Assembly: GCA_045598025.1 (NCBI GenBank)
Contig: JAZLLH010000010.1
Coordinates: 32,941 to 96,940 of the forward strand
Direction: 5' to 3'
Length of the DNA: 64,000 nt
Source: UBA1195 sp045598025
GTDB taxonomy: Bacteria; Bacteroidota; Bacteroidia; Bacteroidales; WCHB1-69
In this document: in pieces, positions 37,216 to 46,440 of the stretch
How positions within the stretch are numbered: the first letter of the stretch is position 1
How the letters are laid out: every line of letters starts with the position of its first letter
Notes under the pieces: generated by a model
Database searches by the model: none
What the model was told of the DNA's origin: nothing
What the model saw: only the letters and a program-made list of their open reading frames with translations
Made by a program: the position numbers and the translations under genes

Positions 37216-37575
37216 CTAAGCCGGACGGGCCAAAATAGCCACGCCGACCAAAATAAAGGCCACCCCTATCCATCGGGCCAGGGGTATGGGTTCATGAAGC
37301 AATAATAATGCCGACAGCATACCGAACACATAGCTCATGCTACTCAAAGGGTACGCCAGAGACAAAGGATAATGCTTCAGTATATGCAACCACAGTACCG
37401 TAGCTCCTCCCATGGTAATTCCAACCAGAAGAAACCACCAATTGGTCAGAAGATGTCCGAAATAAGACCAGGCCCAACGGAATGTTTCCATGCGCATCAT
37501 GGCAAATTTCAGGCACACCTGGCCAAATGCCAAACAACAGGATTGTATCAGAGAAAGAATAATCAGACGTCCCAT
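37216..37575 (-). CDS. Small EamA/SMR-like membrane permease
   Basis: 119 residues with four predicted TM helices, the size and pattern of a small multidrug resistance or half-EamA protein (TLEALW-type end: YPLSSMSYVFGMLSALLLLH, IPLARWIGVAFILVGVAIL). May flip a polyprenyl-linked sugar for the nearby glycosyltransferase, by analogy with ArnE/F; that is inference. Overlaps the preceding ketosynthase-like gene by 13 bases. Confidence 0.75.
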   Translation of the reverse strand: MGRLIILSLIQSCCLAFGQVCLKFAMMRMETFRWAWSYFGHLLTNWWFLLVGITMGGATVLWLHILKHYPLSLAYPLSSMSYVFGMLSALLLLHEPIPLARWIGVAFILVGVAILARPA

Positions 37576-38633
37576 ACCGATAACAAGGCTAAAAAATGAT
37601 TACGCTGCGCATAATGATGATGCACCAGCAAATGACGCGGACATATTTCCGCGCGGCCGGCAGCATCGTATATCAAAAAGGACGGAACCCGCTGCTGACG
37701 GACACAATGAGCCGCCGCATACATTCCGATACCGCTCACAGTGAAAGATTCTCCGAAAATATGTTTGTACCACAACTGGGGAACTTTCGGATACAATATA
37801 CCGGACAGCCGGCGATAACAGGCATCGTTCTCCCTATCACCGCTGTAACCGCACATTACAGCATCCAGATCGTCCACCCTGAGGCCGGCATCCGACAGCA
37901 GATGATCCAAAGCAGCGGATAGCCTTTCATCCGAAGGACAGTGCAGGAGTTCCACTCCCCTAAGGACGCAGATATCCTGAGAAGAAGGTTCACTAGATAG
38001 GAGCATACTGACAGCCGTTTCTCCGGCAAACGATCCCGGAGTGTCTGCCCTCCGCAAGGTTTTCTCTGTAGGAAGTTCGGATTTCCAACGCCCCACTTTT
38101 TCAAGCAAATCAAAATACGCAGGAGTCATCTCATCATGGCCTTCGACCAGGACGGTTCGGACTTCACCCAGCAAAAACTGCTGCCAGGCGTCCATCAAAG
38201 CAGACTCGAATGAGACTCCCAAATGGGAATACGTGGCGTTGTAACCATGGCATTTCAGACGTAAAGCCACTTGAGAACTGATGGTATTGTGGGTAGACTG
38301 CATGAAATAAGTCGGAGTCAGCAGTTCCTCTCCATCCCTCACCATAGCGGTCAGAAATTTTTCAGTATGTTCTATACAGCCCAGACCGGTCCCGGTGAAG
38401 ATACCATCCAGAGTAGATTCGTCCGTTCCTTCCAAAGCTTTCAGCGATGTTGCCAACGCGCGTTTGAGCACTTTTCCCATCCGCCTGGACTCCATGGGAG
38501 GAATCCAAGTGCGGTATTCGGGCTCTATGGCTCTCACATAGGCTTCCTCGTATCGCATAGGTTCATCCATCCAAGCCTCTGACAAGGGAGCCTGAATGGA
38601 AATCTGTGCAGCCGAACGCAAATATATTTTCAT
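37563..38633 (-). CDS. Ketosynthase-like protein without active-site cysteine (chain-length-factor type)
   Basis: 356 residues with thiolase-fold features (GIFTGTGLGCIEHTEKFL; STHNTISSQVALRL). Where active ketosynthases have TACSS/G it reads TYSHLGVSFESAL, with no Cys, and the C-terminal NAHGT and GH motifs are not recognisable. It therefore most likely partners an active ketosynthase and sets chain length, as ketosynthase-like subunits do in aryl polyene synthases. It follows the active KS gene by 10 bases. Confidence 0.8.
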   Translation of the reverse strand: MKIYLRSAAQISIQAPLSEAWMDEPMRYEEAYVRAIEPEYRTWIPPMESRRMGKVLKRALATSLKALEGTDESTLDGIFTGTGLGCIEHTEKFLTAMVRDGEELLTPTYFMQSTHNTISSQVALRLKCHGYNATYSHLGVSFESALMDAWQQFLLGEVRTVLVEGHDEMTPAYFDLLEKVGRWKSELPTEKTLRRADTPGSFAGETAVSMLLSSEPSSQDICVLRGVELLHCPSDERLSAALDHLLSDAGLRVDDLDAVMCGYSGDRENDACYRRLSGILYPKVPQLWYKHIFGESFTVSGIGMYAAAHCVRQQRVPSFLIYDAAGRAEICPRHLLVHHHYAQRNHFLALLSVWDV

Positions 38634-38643
38634 AGTATCTGTT

Positions 38644-39861
38644 TTAATGGCAGCGAGAAAAAATGCAACTGGAATCGTTGCCTCCGAAACCGAACGAATT
38701 GCTCATCACATGGCACATACAGGACGGATGCAACACATCGTGCACCGGTTCAAAAACAGCCTTGTCCATTTTCCGGGAAAAATGCAGGTTAACCGGACAG
38801 AAACCATGCTCCAGAGCCAAAATTGATATTACGGCCTCCACACTGCCAGAAGCAGAAGTCGTATGACCGGTGAAAGCCTTTGTTGAAGACACTGGAGGCA
38901 TTTTCTCCCCGAATACGCGACGGAGAGCTTCTGCCTCTGTTTCGTCATTATTGACCGTACCCGTGCCGTGTGCATTGATATAATCAATATCTTCAGGTTG
39001 CAGTCCACTGCTCTGAAGGGCTTTCATCATAGCTCTGTACGCTCCTTCTCCTTCAGGAGATGTAGCTGTTTGATGATATGCGTCACAGGCATTTCCGTAA
39101 CCGGACAGACAGACGGAAGGCTGCAGACCGCGTTCCTTGGCCAGGCTTTCCCTTTCCATTACCAGAAAGGCTGCTCCTTCCCCCAGATTCAAGCCCTCGT
39201 GCGAAGCATCGAACGGACGACAGGGACGGGAGTCCAATATTTTCAAAGTGTTGAAACCATTCAAATGGAAGCGGCTCAGGCATTCACTGCCGCCCACCAT
39301 TACCTGATCCACTCTTCCTGTTCTGATCAAATTGGCTCCCAAAATAATGGCATTGGCTGCGGACGAACAGGCCGTGGAAAGGGTGGTTACCAAATCCACC
39401 TCGCCCACTGCGTCTGCCATGATTTCGGTGGAAGCGCCGCAATCGTGCAGAGCAATGTACTCTACATTTTCTCCGCGGAAAAAACCTTCATAGTACAATT
39501 CGCTGCGGTCCATTCCACCTACAGTGGTTCCGCTGATAAAAGCGCGGCGCAGCGAAGAGGAAGGATATTGTTCCCAATGGGAAGTACGCATGGCCTCCTG
39601 TATGGCAATCAGGCCCATCAACGGAGTGCGGGTAATCCGGCTGTCGGCAGGAAGTCCCAAATAATCCAACATTTCTGCATTGCTCATCCGGACTTCAACC
39701 ACCGGAAGCCGGTGCGAAGTCTGCAGATAGACGGCTTCGGCCGTTGTTGACCGCCGGACATACAACGCGGAAAGCGTGGCATCCAGGCCCAAGCCCAGAC
39801 CACTGACAATTCCCATGCCGCTGATGACAATGGCTTCCTTATTTGGTTCTGTTTCTCTCAA
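38644..39861 (-). CDS. Beta-ketoacyl-ACP synthase (FabF-like)
   Basis: 405 residues; condenses acyl chains with malonyl-ACP. Catalytic Cys in STACSSAANAI, His in NAHGTGTVNNDE, Lys and His in STKAFTGHTTSASG, so the enzyme should be active. N-terminal GMGIVSGLGLGLDATLSAL matches KAS II. Likely forms a heterodimer with the neighbouring Cys-less homolog. Overlaps the ACP gene by 23 bases. Confidence 0.92.
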   Translation of the reverse strand: MRETEPNKEAIVISGMGIVSGLGLGLDATLSALYVRRSTTAEAVYLQTSHRLPVVEVRMSNAEMLDYLGLPADSRITRTPLMGLIAIQEAMRTSHWEQYPSSSLRRAFISGTTVGGMDRSELYYEGFFRGENVEYIALHDCGASTEIMADAVGEVDLVTTLSTACSSAANAIILGANLIRTGRVDQVMVGGSECLSRFHLNGFNTLKILDSRPCRPFDASHEGLNLGEGAAFLVMERESLAKERGLQPSVCLSGYGNACDAYHQTATSPEGEGAYRAMMKALQSSGLQPEDIDYINAHGTGTVNNDETEAEALRRVFGEKMPPVSSTKAFTGHTTSASGSVEAVISILALEHGFCPVNLHFSRKMDKAVFEPVHDVLHPSCMCHVMSNSFGFGGNDSSCIFSRCH

Positions 39862-40096
39862 TATACTCGGCCATTACACGGATGGATTTGAAGATTTCCT
39901 TTCCTTCCGCTGCATTTTTCAATTTGATGCCGTAGTTCTTCTCCATCAGGACAATCAGTTCCAATGCATCTATGGAATCCAGGCCCAGGCCTTCCCCAAA
40001 CAAGGGAGCATCCGCATCGATATCCTCGGGCTTCACTTCTTCCAAATTCAGCACTTCTATGACTTCCTCTTTCAACTTTTCAACCAGATTTTCCAT
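39839..40096 (-). CDS. Acyl carrier protein (cluster copy 1)
   Basis: 85 residues, acidic. Phosphopantetheine serine in GLGLDSIDALELIVLME. First gene of the downstream transcription unit, directly after the promoter-like element at 40176-40183. Confidence 0.92.
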   Translation of the reverse strand: MENLVEKLKEEVIEVLNLEEVKPEDIDADAPLFGEGLGLDSIDALELIVLMEKNYGIKLKNAAEGKEIFKSIRVMAEYIERNRTK

Positions 40097-40175
40097 TGTA
40101 TTATGCTGTTATTTATTTATAAACATCTTATTACAAATTGATTAAAAAATTTGCCGTAAAGTACAGCAAAACGTG

Positions 40176-40183
40176 CAAATTTA
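40176..40183 (-). promoter_or_regulatory. Promoter -7 element for the ACP-to-T9SS half of the pigment cluster
   Basis: Minus-strand TAAATTTG fits TAnnTTTG; a TTG (40199-40201) lies 15 bases upstream, the spacing seen at rpsL, rho and rplS. Predicted start near 40169, about 75 bases before the ACP ATG. Confidence 0.45.
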
Positions 40184-40186
40184 TAC

Positions 40187-40223
40187 AAAAAAAAAACGCA
40201 ATAAGAGCATTGCCGCGTTTTTT
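40187..40223 (-). terminator. Intrinsic terminator inside the pigment cluster
   Basis: On the minus strand an imperfect hairpin, AAAACGCG-GCAAT / ATTGC-GTTTT around a 6-base loop (GCAAT 40198-40202 with ATTGC 40209-40213 on plus), is followed by ten T. It would end the TAL-to-KS-like unit just before the next promoter. Confidence 0.7.
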
Positions 40224-40245
40224 ATTTCATTCCGGACAAAATACC

Positions 40246-40896
40246 TCACGGCTTTTCTCCGTAATACTGCTGCATACGTTCCGAGCTGAGTTTTTCTCTA
40301 AGCAGGCCCTTCGTTGAACCGCACACGGAATCCTGACGGGACAGGACAAACAGACACGCATCGGGCACGCCGGCCAGGTAATCGGCCCATCCGGCCAGAA
40401 CATATTGCAGGCTGTCATCCGTAGCAAAGAGGGTTCGGATCATTTCGTCCAGGGAATCAGCATCCCAGGATTTCTGTACCAGGCAGGCTGTTTCTCCCTG
40501 AATACGGTGACGGATGGCGATTTCCCCCGTCACTATGTTGGCCAAAGTATACACAAAAACCGAGGGGCTGGGATAATAATTTTCCGGAGACTGAATCGTT
40601 GCCTGATAAGCAATATCATCGTCCAGGGAAGCAGAGCGGTTCAACAGCAGCACAGCCCACTCCGGGCGCATGCCTTCCTCCGGAAGCGGCAGATTCCGCA
40701 TCAGAATTTCCGAAGCCAGAAACCCCAGACGGCAGAGTCTGTCCATCTTGAAAAATTTCGGGTAGGAAAAAGCCAGACGGTGATACGTATCCGTCAACAG
40801 TTCCTCCTCTCCTTTTTCTATGAGAAGCCGGCCGTTCAACCAGACACCTTCCGGCCGTATACGGCAGACCGACTGCAGATACAGATCTTCTTTCAT
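40246..40896 (-). CDS. Short ketosynthase-like protein (function unproven)
   Basis: 216 residues. The central block VFVYTLANIVTGEIAIRHRI resembles the N-terminal domain of Cys-less ketosynthase-like proteins of aryl polyene clusters, but there is no TACSS motif, no NAHGT and no C-terminal half. It is about half the length of a ketosynthase. Could be a reduced chain-length factor or scaffolding subunit. Overlaps the preceding KS by 4 bases (ATGA). Confidence 0.6.
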   Translation of the reverse strand: MKEDLYLQSVCRIRPEGVWLNGRLLIEKGEEELLTDTYHRLAFSYPKFFKMDRLCRLGFLASEILMRNLPLPEEGMRPEWAVLLLNRSASLDDDIAYQATIQSPENYYPSPSVFVYTLANIVTGEIAIRHRIQGETACLVQKSWDADSLDEMIRTLFATDDSLQYVLAGWADYLAGVPDACLFVLSRQDSVCGSTKGLLREKLSSERMQQYYGEKP

Positions 40897-42068
40897 TTAT
40901 CCTCCTTCCTATCGGATTCCGTTGGCGTTCTCTGCCACAAAATGGCAGCGTTACAACCGCCGAATCCGGATATCAGTTTCAGAAATGCCGATTTGTCCGT
41001 TGCACTGTTCCCGGCACATATACGCAAGGGATTACAGACGCCGGGGGTTTCAAAACCCTTGACGCCCAACACCAGACCTCTCCTTACAGATTCCATGGAA
41101 ATCAGGCACTCCAACACACCGGCCGCGCCCAGTGTATGTCCCAAAAAAGGTTTCAGACTGTTGACCGGAACATGATTCAAACCGGAACGGCTGATGGCAA
41201 AAGACTCCATATCGTCATTGTACAAAGTGGCCGTACCGTGCGCATTGATGAATGCCAACTGTCCGTTGTCGAAACCGGCTATGGTTTTCCGAACTGCCTG
41301 AAACAATCCCTCACCCGTGCGGGAAGGTCCGGAGATATGATTGGCATCATTGGTCACGGCAGCCCCTCGGATAAAAAAGGTACCTGCAGGCACATCCGTT
41401 TCATGATCCACCCTCTGCAGCAACATACAGGCAGAAGCCTCTCCCAAGTTCAAACCGCTGCGGGCCGCATCAAACGGCCGACAGCGTTCCGGAGACAATG
41501 CCTTGAAGGATTGAAAACCGGAAACCACAAACTTGGAAAGTGCATCAGCTCCCACCACGACTGCGTAACGGTACGGATGACATTCCATCAAACGGCATGC
41601 GGTCCACTGCGCCGCCACTCCGGAAATGCAGGCATTGCTGACCACCAAAACCTTGTTCGGATTGTGGAAATACGTTCCCAACAGTTCGGCGGAATGCCAT
41701 AAAAAAACAGCATCTTCGGGCTCTTTTCCGGCATTTTCCAACAAGGCGACATTGCCTTTGGTCGTAGACAGTACAAACAGCACTTCGGGTGAAGAAGCGT
41801 CGATACCGGATTTTTCCACTGCTTCCCATGCGGCTGCCAACACCAGTTTTTCAAAACGGGTCCACGAACGCCGGGGCAGATGCGGAAGACGAGCAAAGGC
41901 CTCATCCAAAAGTTCTTCATTCATCAGAGACCCCCAAAAAGGGACAGGCAGTCCCCAGCAGTTCTCCTGCAAAGCAGACGAACTTTCTCCCTCAGCCATG
42001 CGGCGGAACACCTCTTCCGAAGAGAAGCCCAGGGGAGTGATTACCGATTCCGATTGCAGACAAATCAT
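40893..42068 (-). CDS. Beta-ketoacyl-ACP synthase
   Basis: 391 residues from the ATG at 42068, chosen because it forms an ATGA overlap with the thioesterase stop; an in-frame ATG 51 bases upstream would add 17 residues unlike the family. Catalytic Cys in SNACISGVAAQWTA, His in NAHGTATLYNDD, Lys/His in NSLKPFLGHTLGAAG. Active KS, second of three in the cluster. Confidence 0.9.
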   Translation of the reverse strand: MICLQSESVITPLGFSSEEVFRRMAEGESSSALQENCWGLPVPFWGSLMNEELLDEAFARLPHLPRRSWTRFEKLVLAAAWEAVEKSGIDASSPEVLFVLSTTKGNVALLENAGKEPEDAVFLWHSAELLGTYFHNPNKVLVVSNACISGVAAQWTACRLMECHPYRYAVVVGADALSKFVVSGFQSFKALSPERCRPFDAARSGLNLGEASACMLLQRVDHETDVPAGTFFIRGAAVTNDANHISGPSRTGEGLFQAVRKTIAGFDNGQLAFINAHGTATLYNDDMESFAISRSGLNHVPVNSLKPFLGHTLGAAGVLECLISMESVRRGLVLGVKGFETPGVCNPLRICAGNSATDKSAFLKLISGFGGCNAAILWQRTPTESDRKEDK

Positions 42069-42493
42069 AACAGACCGTTCATTTTTTTCCATTCCGTAAT
42101 GAAATCCGGCAGGGTCCACATCAGTTGGCGATCCGTGTTCAAAAAAGCCTGGACAGTAGTTGCTGTCAAAGCCAGCACATGATCTGTCAGATTGTATATT
42201 TCGTAATCGAACACCAACTTGGCCGCATCGGTATCCCGATAAGTGATGACCACCTTGGCCTTATCCTGATACTTCAACGGATGACGGTATTTCATATTCA
42301 TTTCTACCAAAGGAGCATAAAAACCTTTGTCAAACATGTATAAATATTCCAAATGGTACTTGGCCCCGAATGCTTCACGGGCATCTTCCAGATAGGCCAC
42401 ATAGGACCCATGCCATACAATCCCCATGGAATCCACTTCGCTGAACCGAATATCAAATTGTTTTTCTGCTTGTAAAACTGTTTTTTGCATCAT
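42065..42493 (-). CDS. 4HBT-type acyl thioesterase
   Basis: 142 residues, YbgC-like hotdog fold. Catalytic-region motif SEVDSMGIVWHGSYVAYLED has the Asp and the HxxY pattern, followed by AREAFG. Cleaves acyl-CoA or acyl-ACP thioesters; in aryl polyene clusters a thioesterase is thought to release or edit the chain. MM start; either Met may be used. Confidence 0.85.
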   Translation of the reverse strand: MMQKTVLQAEKQFDIRFSEVDSMGIVWHGSYVAYLEDAREAFGAKYHLEYLYMFDKGFYAPLVEMNMKYRHPLKYQDKAKVVITYRDTDAAKLVFDYEIYNLTDHVLALTATTVQAFLNTDRQLMWTLPDFITEWKKMNGLL

Positions 42494-42500
42494 AACGATA

Positions 42501-42917
42501 TTATACCAAGGCTACTTTCATTTCGCATGCGGCTACCACTTCATTTCCTATCCTCACTTCCGCCTGTAGCACACTCATATCCATAAAACCTTCAAACACT
42601 TCTTCCACCTGCGTTTCCAAATATTCGCCTTCCGCTGGCAAACGGTGTATCGTCAGATTCCGTACAGAACCAATCACTCCCACCCTTACTTCGGAATGCT
42701 TGCTGTGCACTTCCAGATAGCCGATACGCGCTGCACATGATTGCGCGATGTGTTCCATCAAACCCGCTTCTGACAGGTAATCCCCGAAAAACAGCGGATG
42801 GGCTGCAGACACCGTATAATCCGTGCGACAGACTTTGCCTTCGCAGAAAAGAATGTCATCGACCAGGAGAAAAGGCGGTTGCTGGGGCAAATATTTGCTG
42901 GCTGATTCGGCTTGCAT
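42501..42917 (-). CDS. Hotdog dehydratase, ApeP/FabZ-like
   Basis: 138 residues. Starts near LPQQPPFLLVDDILF, the typical FabZ-like lead-in (LPH/QxPPFLLVD). The catalytic His is not in the usual HFPxxPxxPG form: the aligned segment reads HPLFFGDYLSEAGLMEHIAQ, with Glu in LMEH retained. Second dehydratase of the cluster. Overlaps the methyltransferase stop by one base. Confidence 0.75.
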   Translation of the reverse strand: MQAESASKYLPQQPPFLLVDDILFCEGKVCRTDYTVSAAHPLFFGDYLSEAGLMEHIAQSCAARIGYLEVHSKHSEVRVGVIGSVRNLTIHRLPAEGEYLETQVEEVFEGFMDMSVLQAEVRIGNEVVAACEMKVALV

Positions 42918-44014
42918 CAGGCATTCTTTTTTTTGCAGACCAACAGGCTGTGCCCCATACCGAGACCATCATGCACACAATCCACTTCCAGGCCGGAAGC
43001 CTCCACCATACGGAAAAGATCGCGGGAATAGAACATTTTGCTGTTACCGTTGGCCAAGGCAGTAAAATACAGACTGATTTGAGCCAGACAATAGGAAGCG
43101 GTCTCAAAACGCTGACGGTCCCAAAGCGTCTCCATGATATACAGACGGGATCCGGACTTCATGGATGCGGCAGCCCGGCGAAGAATGCTTTGCACCTGCT
43201 CCTCGCTGAAACAATCCAGGAACTGGCTCATCCAGATGGCATCGAAACCTTCCGGAAATACAGTACTCTCTTTCAACAGATCCGCTCCATGGGTATGGAT
43301 ACGGTCCGCATTCGCGTACCCCCGGTTCTGTTGAAGCAGCATTTCCAACTGTTGGGGAAGATCCATGACAGTCACCTCCACCTGCGAATTGAACTCTACG
43401 CATTTCCGGGCGAAACGTCCGGTATTTCCACCCACATCCAACAAACAGCGGCAGGGTGACGCAAATACTTTGGACAAAGCTTCTTCAAAAGAACAGTCCG
43501 AATAGTAATGGTCAAATTGGAACCAGGAGTGCTGTGCCTGTGAAGGCAACTGGGAAAGCCCTTCATAAATCGTATTCCAAGACCCGAATACTTCCAGACC
43601 GGCAGGTCTTCCTTCCCTTATCGCCTCTTCCAGATGGAAAAGTCCTTCGTAATTGACATCGTGATTGAAATCCATATTGACTTTCACCATATCATCGTGC
43701 AGAAGGAACCATCCGGCTTTGGCCAAATGGAAACGACCGTCCCGCAGACAGACTGTTCCTATAGTGAGGGACGATTCCAAAAGGCATTGGATTCCATAAT
43801 GGGAAAGACCGGTGGCAGACTCGATTTCTGCCATCTCCAAACCGTCGGGAGCATCATCCAGCAATTGAAACACACCGAATTTGACCATCAGACGGGACAC
43901 CTGAAACACCACAGGTCCGAAAGCGATTTCCTGCGCCAAGCGCTGAGCCTTCAAAGCAGACCGCCCATCCTTGGCATACATTTCTTTTTGAGGAGATTCT
44001 AATTCCATAGACAC
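42917..44014 (-). CDS. SAM-dependent O-methyltransferase-like protein
   Basis: 365 residues. N-terminal winged-helix dimerisation domain (about 30-120: FQVSRLMVKFGVFQLLDDAP) and a C-terminal Rossmann domain with motif I LLDVGGNTGRFARKCVEF, then VTVMDLPQQLEMLL and the acidic WMSQFLDCFSEEQV segment. Layout is that of plant-type and acetylserotonin O-methyltransferases. The catalytic His of that family is not evident (FLDCF where FILHD is usual), so C- or O-methylation of the aryl head is inference. Confidence 0.8.
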   Translation of the reverse strand: MSMELESPQKEMYAKDGRSALKAQRLAQEIAFGPVVFQVSRLMVKFGVFQLLDDAPDGLEMAEIESATGLSHYGIQCLLESSLTIGTVCLRDGRFHLAKAGWFLLHDDMVKVNMDFNHDVNYEGLFHLEEAIREGRPAGLEVFGSWNTIYEGLSQLPSQAQHSWFQFDHYYSDCSFEEALSKVFASPCRCLLDVGGNTGRFARKCVEFNSQVEVTVMDLPQQLEMLLQQNRGYANADRIHTHGADLLKESTVFPEGFDAIWMSQFLDCFSEEQVQSILRRAAASMKSGSRLYIMETLWDRQRFETASYCLAQISLYFTALANGNSKMFYSRDLFRMVEASGLEVDCVHDGLGMGHSLLVCKKKNA

Positions 44015-44940
44015 TACATTTTAACATTTCCGGCATCCTTATCCGTCTGCCAAAAATCATAATAATTGAACCATTGTTCGGGATACTTGCGAAGCAGGGT
44101 TTCCAAATCGGAAACATATTCTCCTGCCCAACGCTCTGCCTGCACGGACGAAGAAGCTTCATTCGCAGACAAGGCATGCAGATACCCCTTATAATGCGTT
44201 CCTTTTTCCTTTACAATAAACAGACTCATCACCGAAGCCCCACAAATGGAAGCCATTCGGAACACACCGAGCGGGAAATCCGCCTCCTCCCCCATGAACG
44301 GAATCCGAATGCATCTTCCTCCTTCGGAAATGCGGTCTCCCAATACACAGACTATTTCTCCTTTGGACAATGCGTCCTTCAGCGCGAAGACATAGTCCAT
44401 GCCGGAATCCATCGGAATCAGGCGCAACGCTCCTTCCTCCGACGAAACGGCTCGATGCCGCTGATAATATTCCGATTCCTGTGCGGACACCAATCCGTTG
44501 ACAGCCTTACGGCCTCGCGGAATACAATGCCCTGCCAACTCAAAATTCCCCACATGGGCACTGACAATCACAATACCCTGCCCGGAATCCATCTGCGCAT
44601 CCAGAAACCCCCTTCCGCTGACTTCCACGTCAAACTGACGGATACGGCCCGCCAACACAGCAAACTTGTCCAATACAACCTCTCCGAAAAGATGATAATT
44701 GCGGACCGTCTTTCCAAAGGATTTTCCAAGGGAATACCCCCACCTCCGACGAAAATAACGGAGCATGGCCTGAAAATCCCTCCGGTTTCCAAACAGCAAA
44801 TAAAAAGGAATTACCGCGTATAGGACAGGATACAGAAACCTTACATCCACCCTTTTCAAAAAAGCGAACAAGAAAGACTGTCCAAAACGTCCGCCCCCGG
44901 TCTTCCCCTTCCAAGCCTGCCGTGCGGCTTTTCTATCCAT
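44014..44940 (-). CDS. LpxL/HtrB-like lipid acyltransferase
   Basis: 308 residues, N-terminal hydrophobic anchor (RFLYPVLYAVIPFYLLFG), HX4E catalytic motif in SAHVGNFELAGH, and the substrate block MDSGMDYVFALKDALSKGEI. Such acyltransferases in aryl polyene clusters are believed to attach the polyene to a lipid anchor. Overlaps the ACP gene by 8 bases and the methyltransferase start by one. Confidence 0.85.
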   Translation of the reverse strand: MDRKAARQAWKGKTGGGRFGQSFLFAFLKRVDVRFLYPVLYAVIPFYLLFGNRRDFQAMLRYFRRRWGYSLGKSFGKTVRNYHLFGEVVLDKFAVLAGRIRQFDVEVSGRGFLDAQMDSGQGIVIVSAHVGNFELAGHCIPRGRKAVNGLVSAQESEYYQRHRAVSSEEGALRLIPMDSGMDYVFALKDALSKGEIVCVLGDRISEGGRCIRIPFMGEEADFPLGVFRMASICGASVMSLFIVKEKGTHYKGYLHALSANEASSSVQAERWAGEYVSDLETLLRKYPEQWFNYYDFWQTDKDAGNVKM

Positions 44941-45178
44941 TCAGTTTGGCTTCAAGATAATCGCAGAACTGTTTCAGAGTCTTCACCGGTTTCATTTCCT
45001 CGGCTTTCATCTTGAATCCGAAAATACGCTCTACAATAACAACAATGTCGACGAAATCCAGACTGTCAATACCGAGATCCTCCTTCAGCAGGGCCTCATC
45101 TTTCAATAACTCTTCGTCAATTTCAATATCTTCTACCAGAAATTGTCTTACTTTTTCTTCTATTTCTACTCTCGTCAT
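44933..45178 (-). CDS. Acyl carrier protein (cluster copy 2)
   Basis: 81 residues; phosphopantetheine serine in EDLGIDSLDFVDIVVIVE. Lies between a KS and the acyltransferase. Differs clearly from copy 1 at 39839-40096, so the two ACPs probably serve different steps. Confidence 0.93.
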   Translation of the reverse strand: MTRVEIEEKVRQFLVEDIEIDEELLKDEALLKEDLGIDSLDFVDIVVIVERIFGFKMKAEEMKPVKTLKQFCDYLEAKLNG

Positions 45179-45195
45179 ATATCTTGTTTTGTGTT

Positions 45196-46428
45196 CTATT
45201 CTTTCACTTTACGCACCACCAATGCACTGTTGGTGCCGCCAAATCCGAAAGAATTGGACAGATAACAGTCTATCTTTTTTTCCAAAGTCCGGGGAGCGAT
45301 ATTCAAGCCCTCCGAATAGGAATCCGGTTTTTCGAAATTCAGATTCGGAGCCACGAAACCATGCTGCATCATCAGCGTGGAATATACAATCTCGCTGGCT
45401 CCCGCCATCCAGCATTCGTGTCCGGTCATGGACTTGGTGGAACTGATGGCCGTATGCAAATCACCAAAAAGACATTTCAGGGCCAAAGCTTCAAAAGCGT
45501 CACCCTGCTGGGTGGACGTAGCATGGGCATTGACATAGTCTATCTCGTCCGGACGGACTCCGGCATCCTTCATTGCACGCTCCATGGCCGTTACGCTGCC
45601 TTTGTCGCTGGGTTGGGAAATGGCTCCTCCGTTAGAGGAAAAACCGTAGCCAGCCACCTCCGCCAGAATGGGGGCACCCCGTTTTACGGCGTGTTCGTAT
45701 TCTTCCAAAATGACGGTTGCGGCACCGCCTCCCGGAACCAAACCGTCTCGGGAAATATCAAAGGGACGGGATGCTTTCGCAGGCTCGTCCGTACGCATGG
45801 AAAACGCACTGATGCCATCAAAACTCCCCATGGAAAGATAATTCACTTCCTGGGCTCCACCGCACACCACCATATCCTGCAAGCCTGCCCGCACGAACAT
45901 CAGCCCCAAACCGATAGCATGCGATCCGCTGGCGCAAGCCGCGCTCACGGTCATATTGACTCCTTTCAACTTGAAAATGGTGGAAAGATTCATGGTGACA
46001 GTGGAATTCATTGACTGGAAAATGGCACCGGAACCCATGAGGGTGGTATCTTTTTTTTCCAAAGCAATCATGTGGGCATCTATGACTGCCTTGGCAGAAG
46101 AATCATTGCCGTAAAACACGCCAACTTCATTGTTTTCCAAATAGTCCTCATCCACTCCAGCCTGTTCCAAAGCCGCCTTTGTAGCCATATAGGCAAACTC
46201 ACCTTCCTCCGCCAGGCATACTCTGGAACGACGGTCCAGCAATCCTTTCAATGAAGGCCGAGGTACTATTCCCGTCAGAGGGGAACGATATCCATAAGCT
46301 GTCCGCTGCGGGTCTATACCAATACCGGAACGTCCTTCAAACAGGGAATGCGCTACTTCCTCCAAAGACGAGCCCAGACAGGAATAAATTCCCATGCCGG
46401 TAATAACCACTCTTTTTCCCATCAGCAA
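45196..46428 (-). CDS. Beta-ketoacyl-ACP synthase
   Basis: 410 residues; start MLMGKRVVITGMGIYSC, where the Met at 46422 is an equally good start. Catalytic Cys in SAACASGSHAIGLGL, His in NAHATSTQQGDA, Lys/His in STKSMTGHECWMAGA. Third active KS in the cluster. The KS, ACP and ketoreductase close by would form the core elongation module. Confidence 0.92.
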   Translation of the reverse strand: MLMGKRVVITGMGIYSCLGSSLEEVAHSLFEGRSGIGIDPQRTAYGYRSPLTGIVPRPSLKGLLDRRSRVCLAEEGEFAYMATKAALEQAGVDEDYLENNEVGVFYGNDSSAKAVIDAHMIALEKKDTTLMGSGAIFQSMNSTVTMNLSTIFKLKGVNMTVSAACASGSHAIGLGLMFVRAGLQDMVVCGGAQEVNYLSMGSFDGISAFSMRTDEPAKASRPFDISRDGLVPGGGAATVILEEYEHAVKRGAPILAEVAGYGFSSNGGAISQPSDKGSVTAMERAMKDAGVRPDEIDYVNAHATSTQQGDAFEALALKCLFGDLHTAISSTKSMTGHECWMAGASEIVYSTLMMQHGFVAPNLNFEKPDSYSEGLNIAPRTLEKKIDCYLSNSFGFGGTNSALVVRKVKE

Positions 46429-46440
46429 TAATATTTTTCC

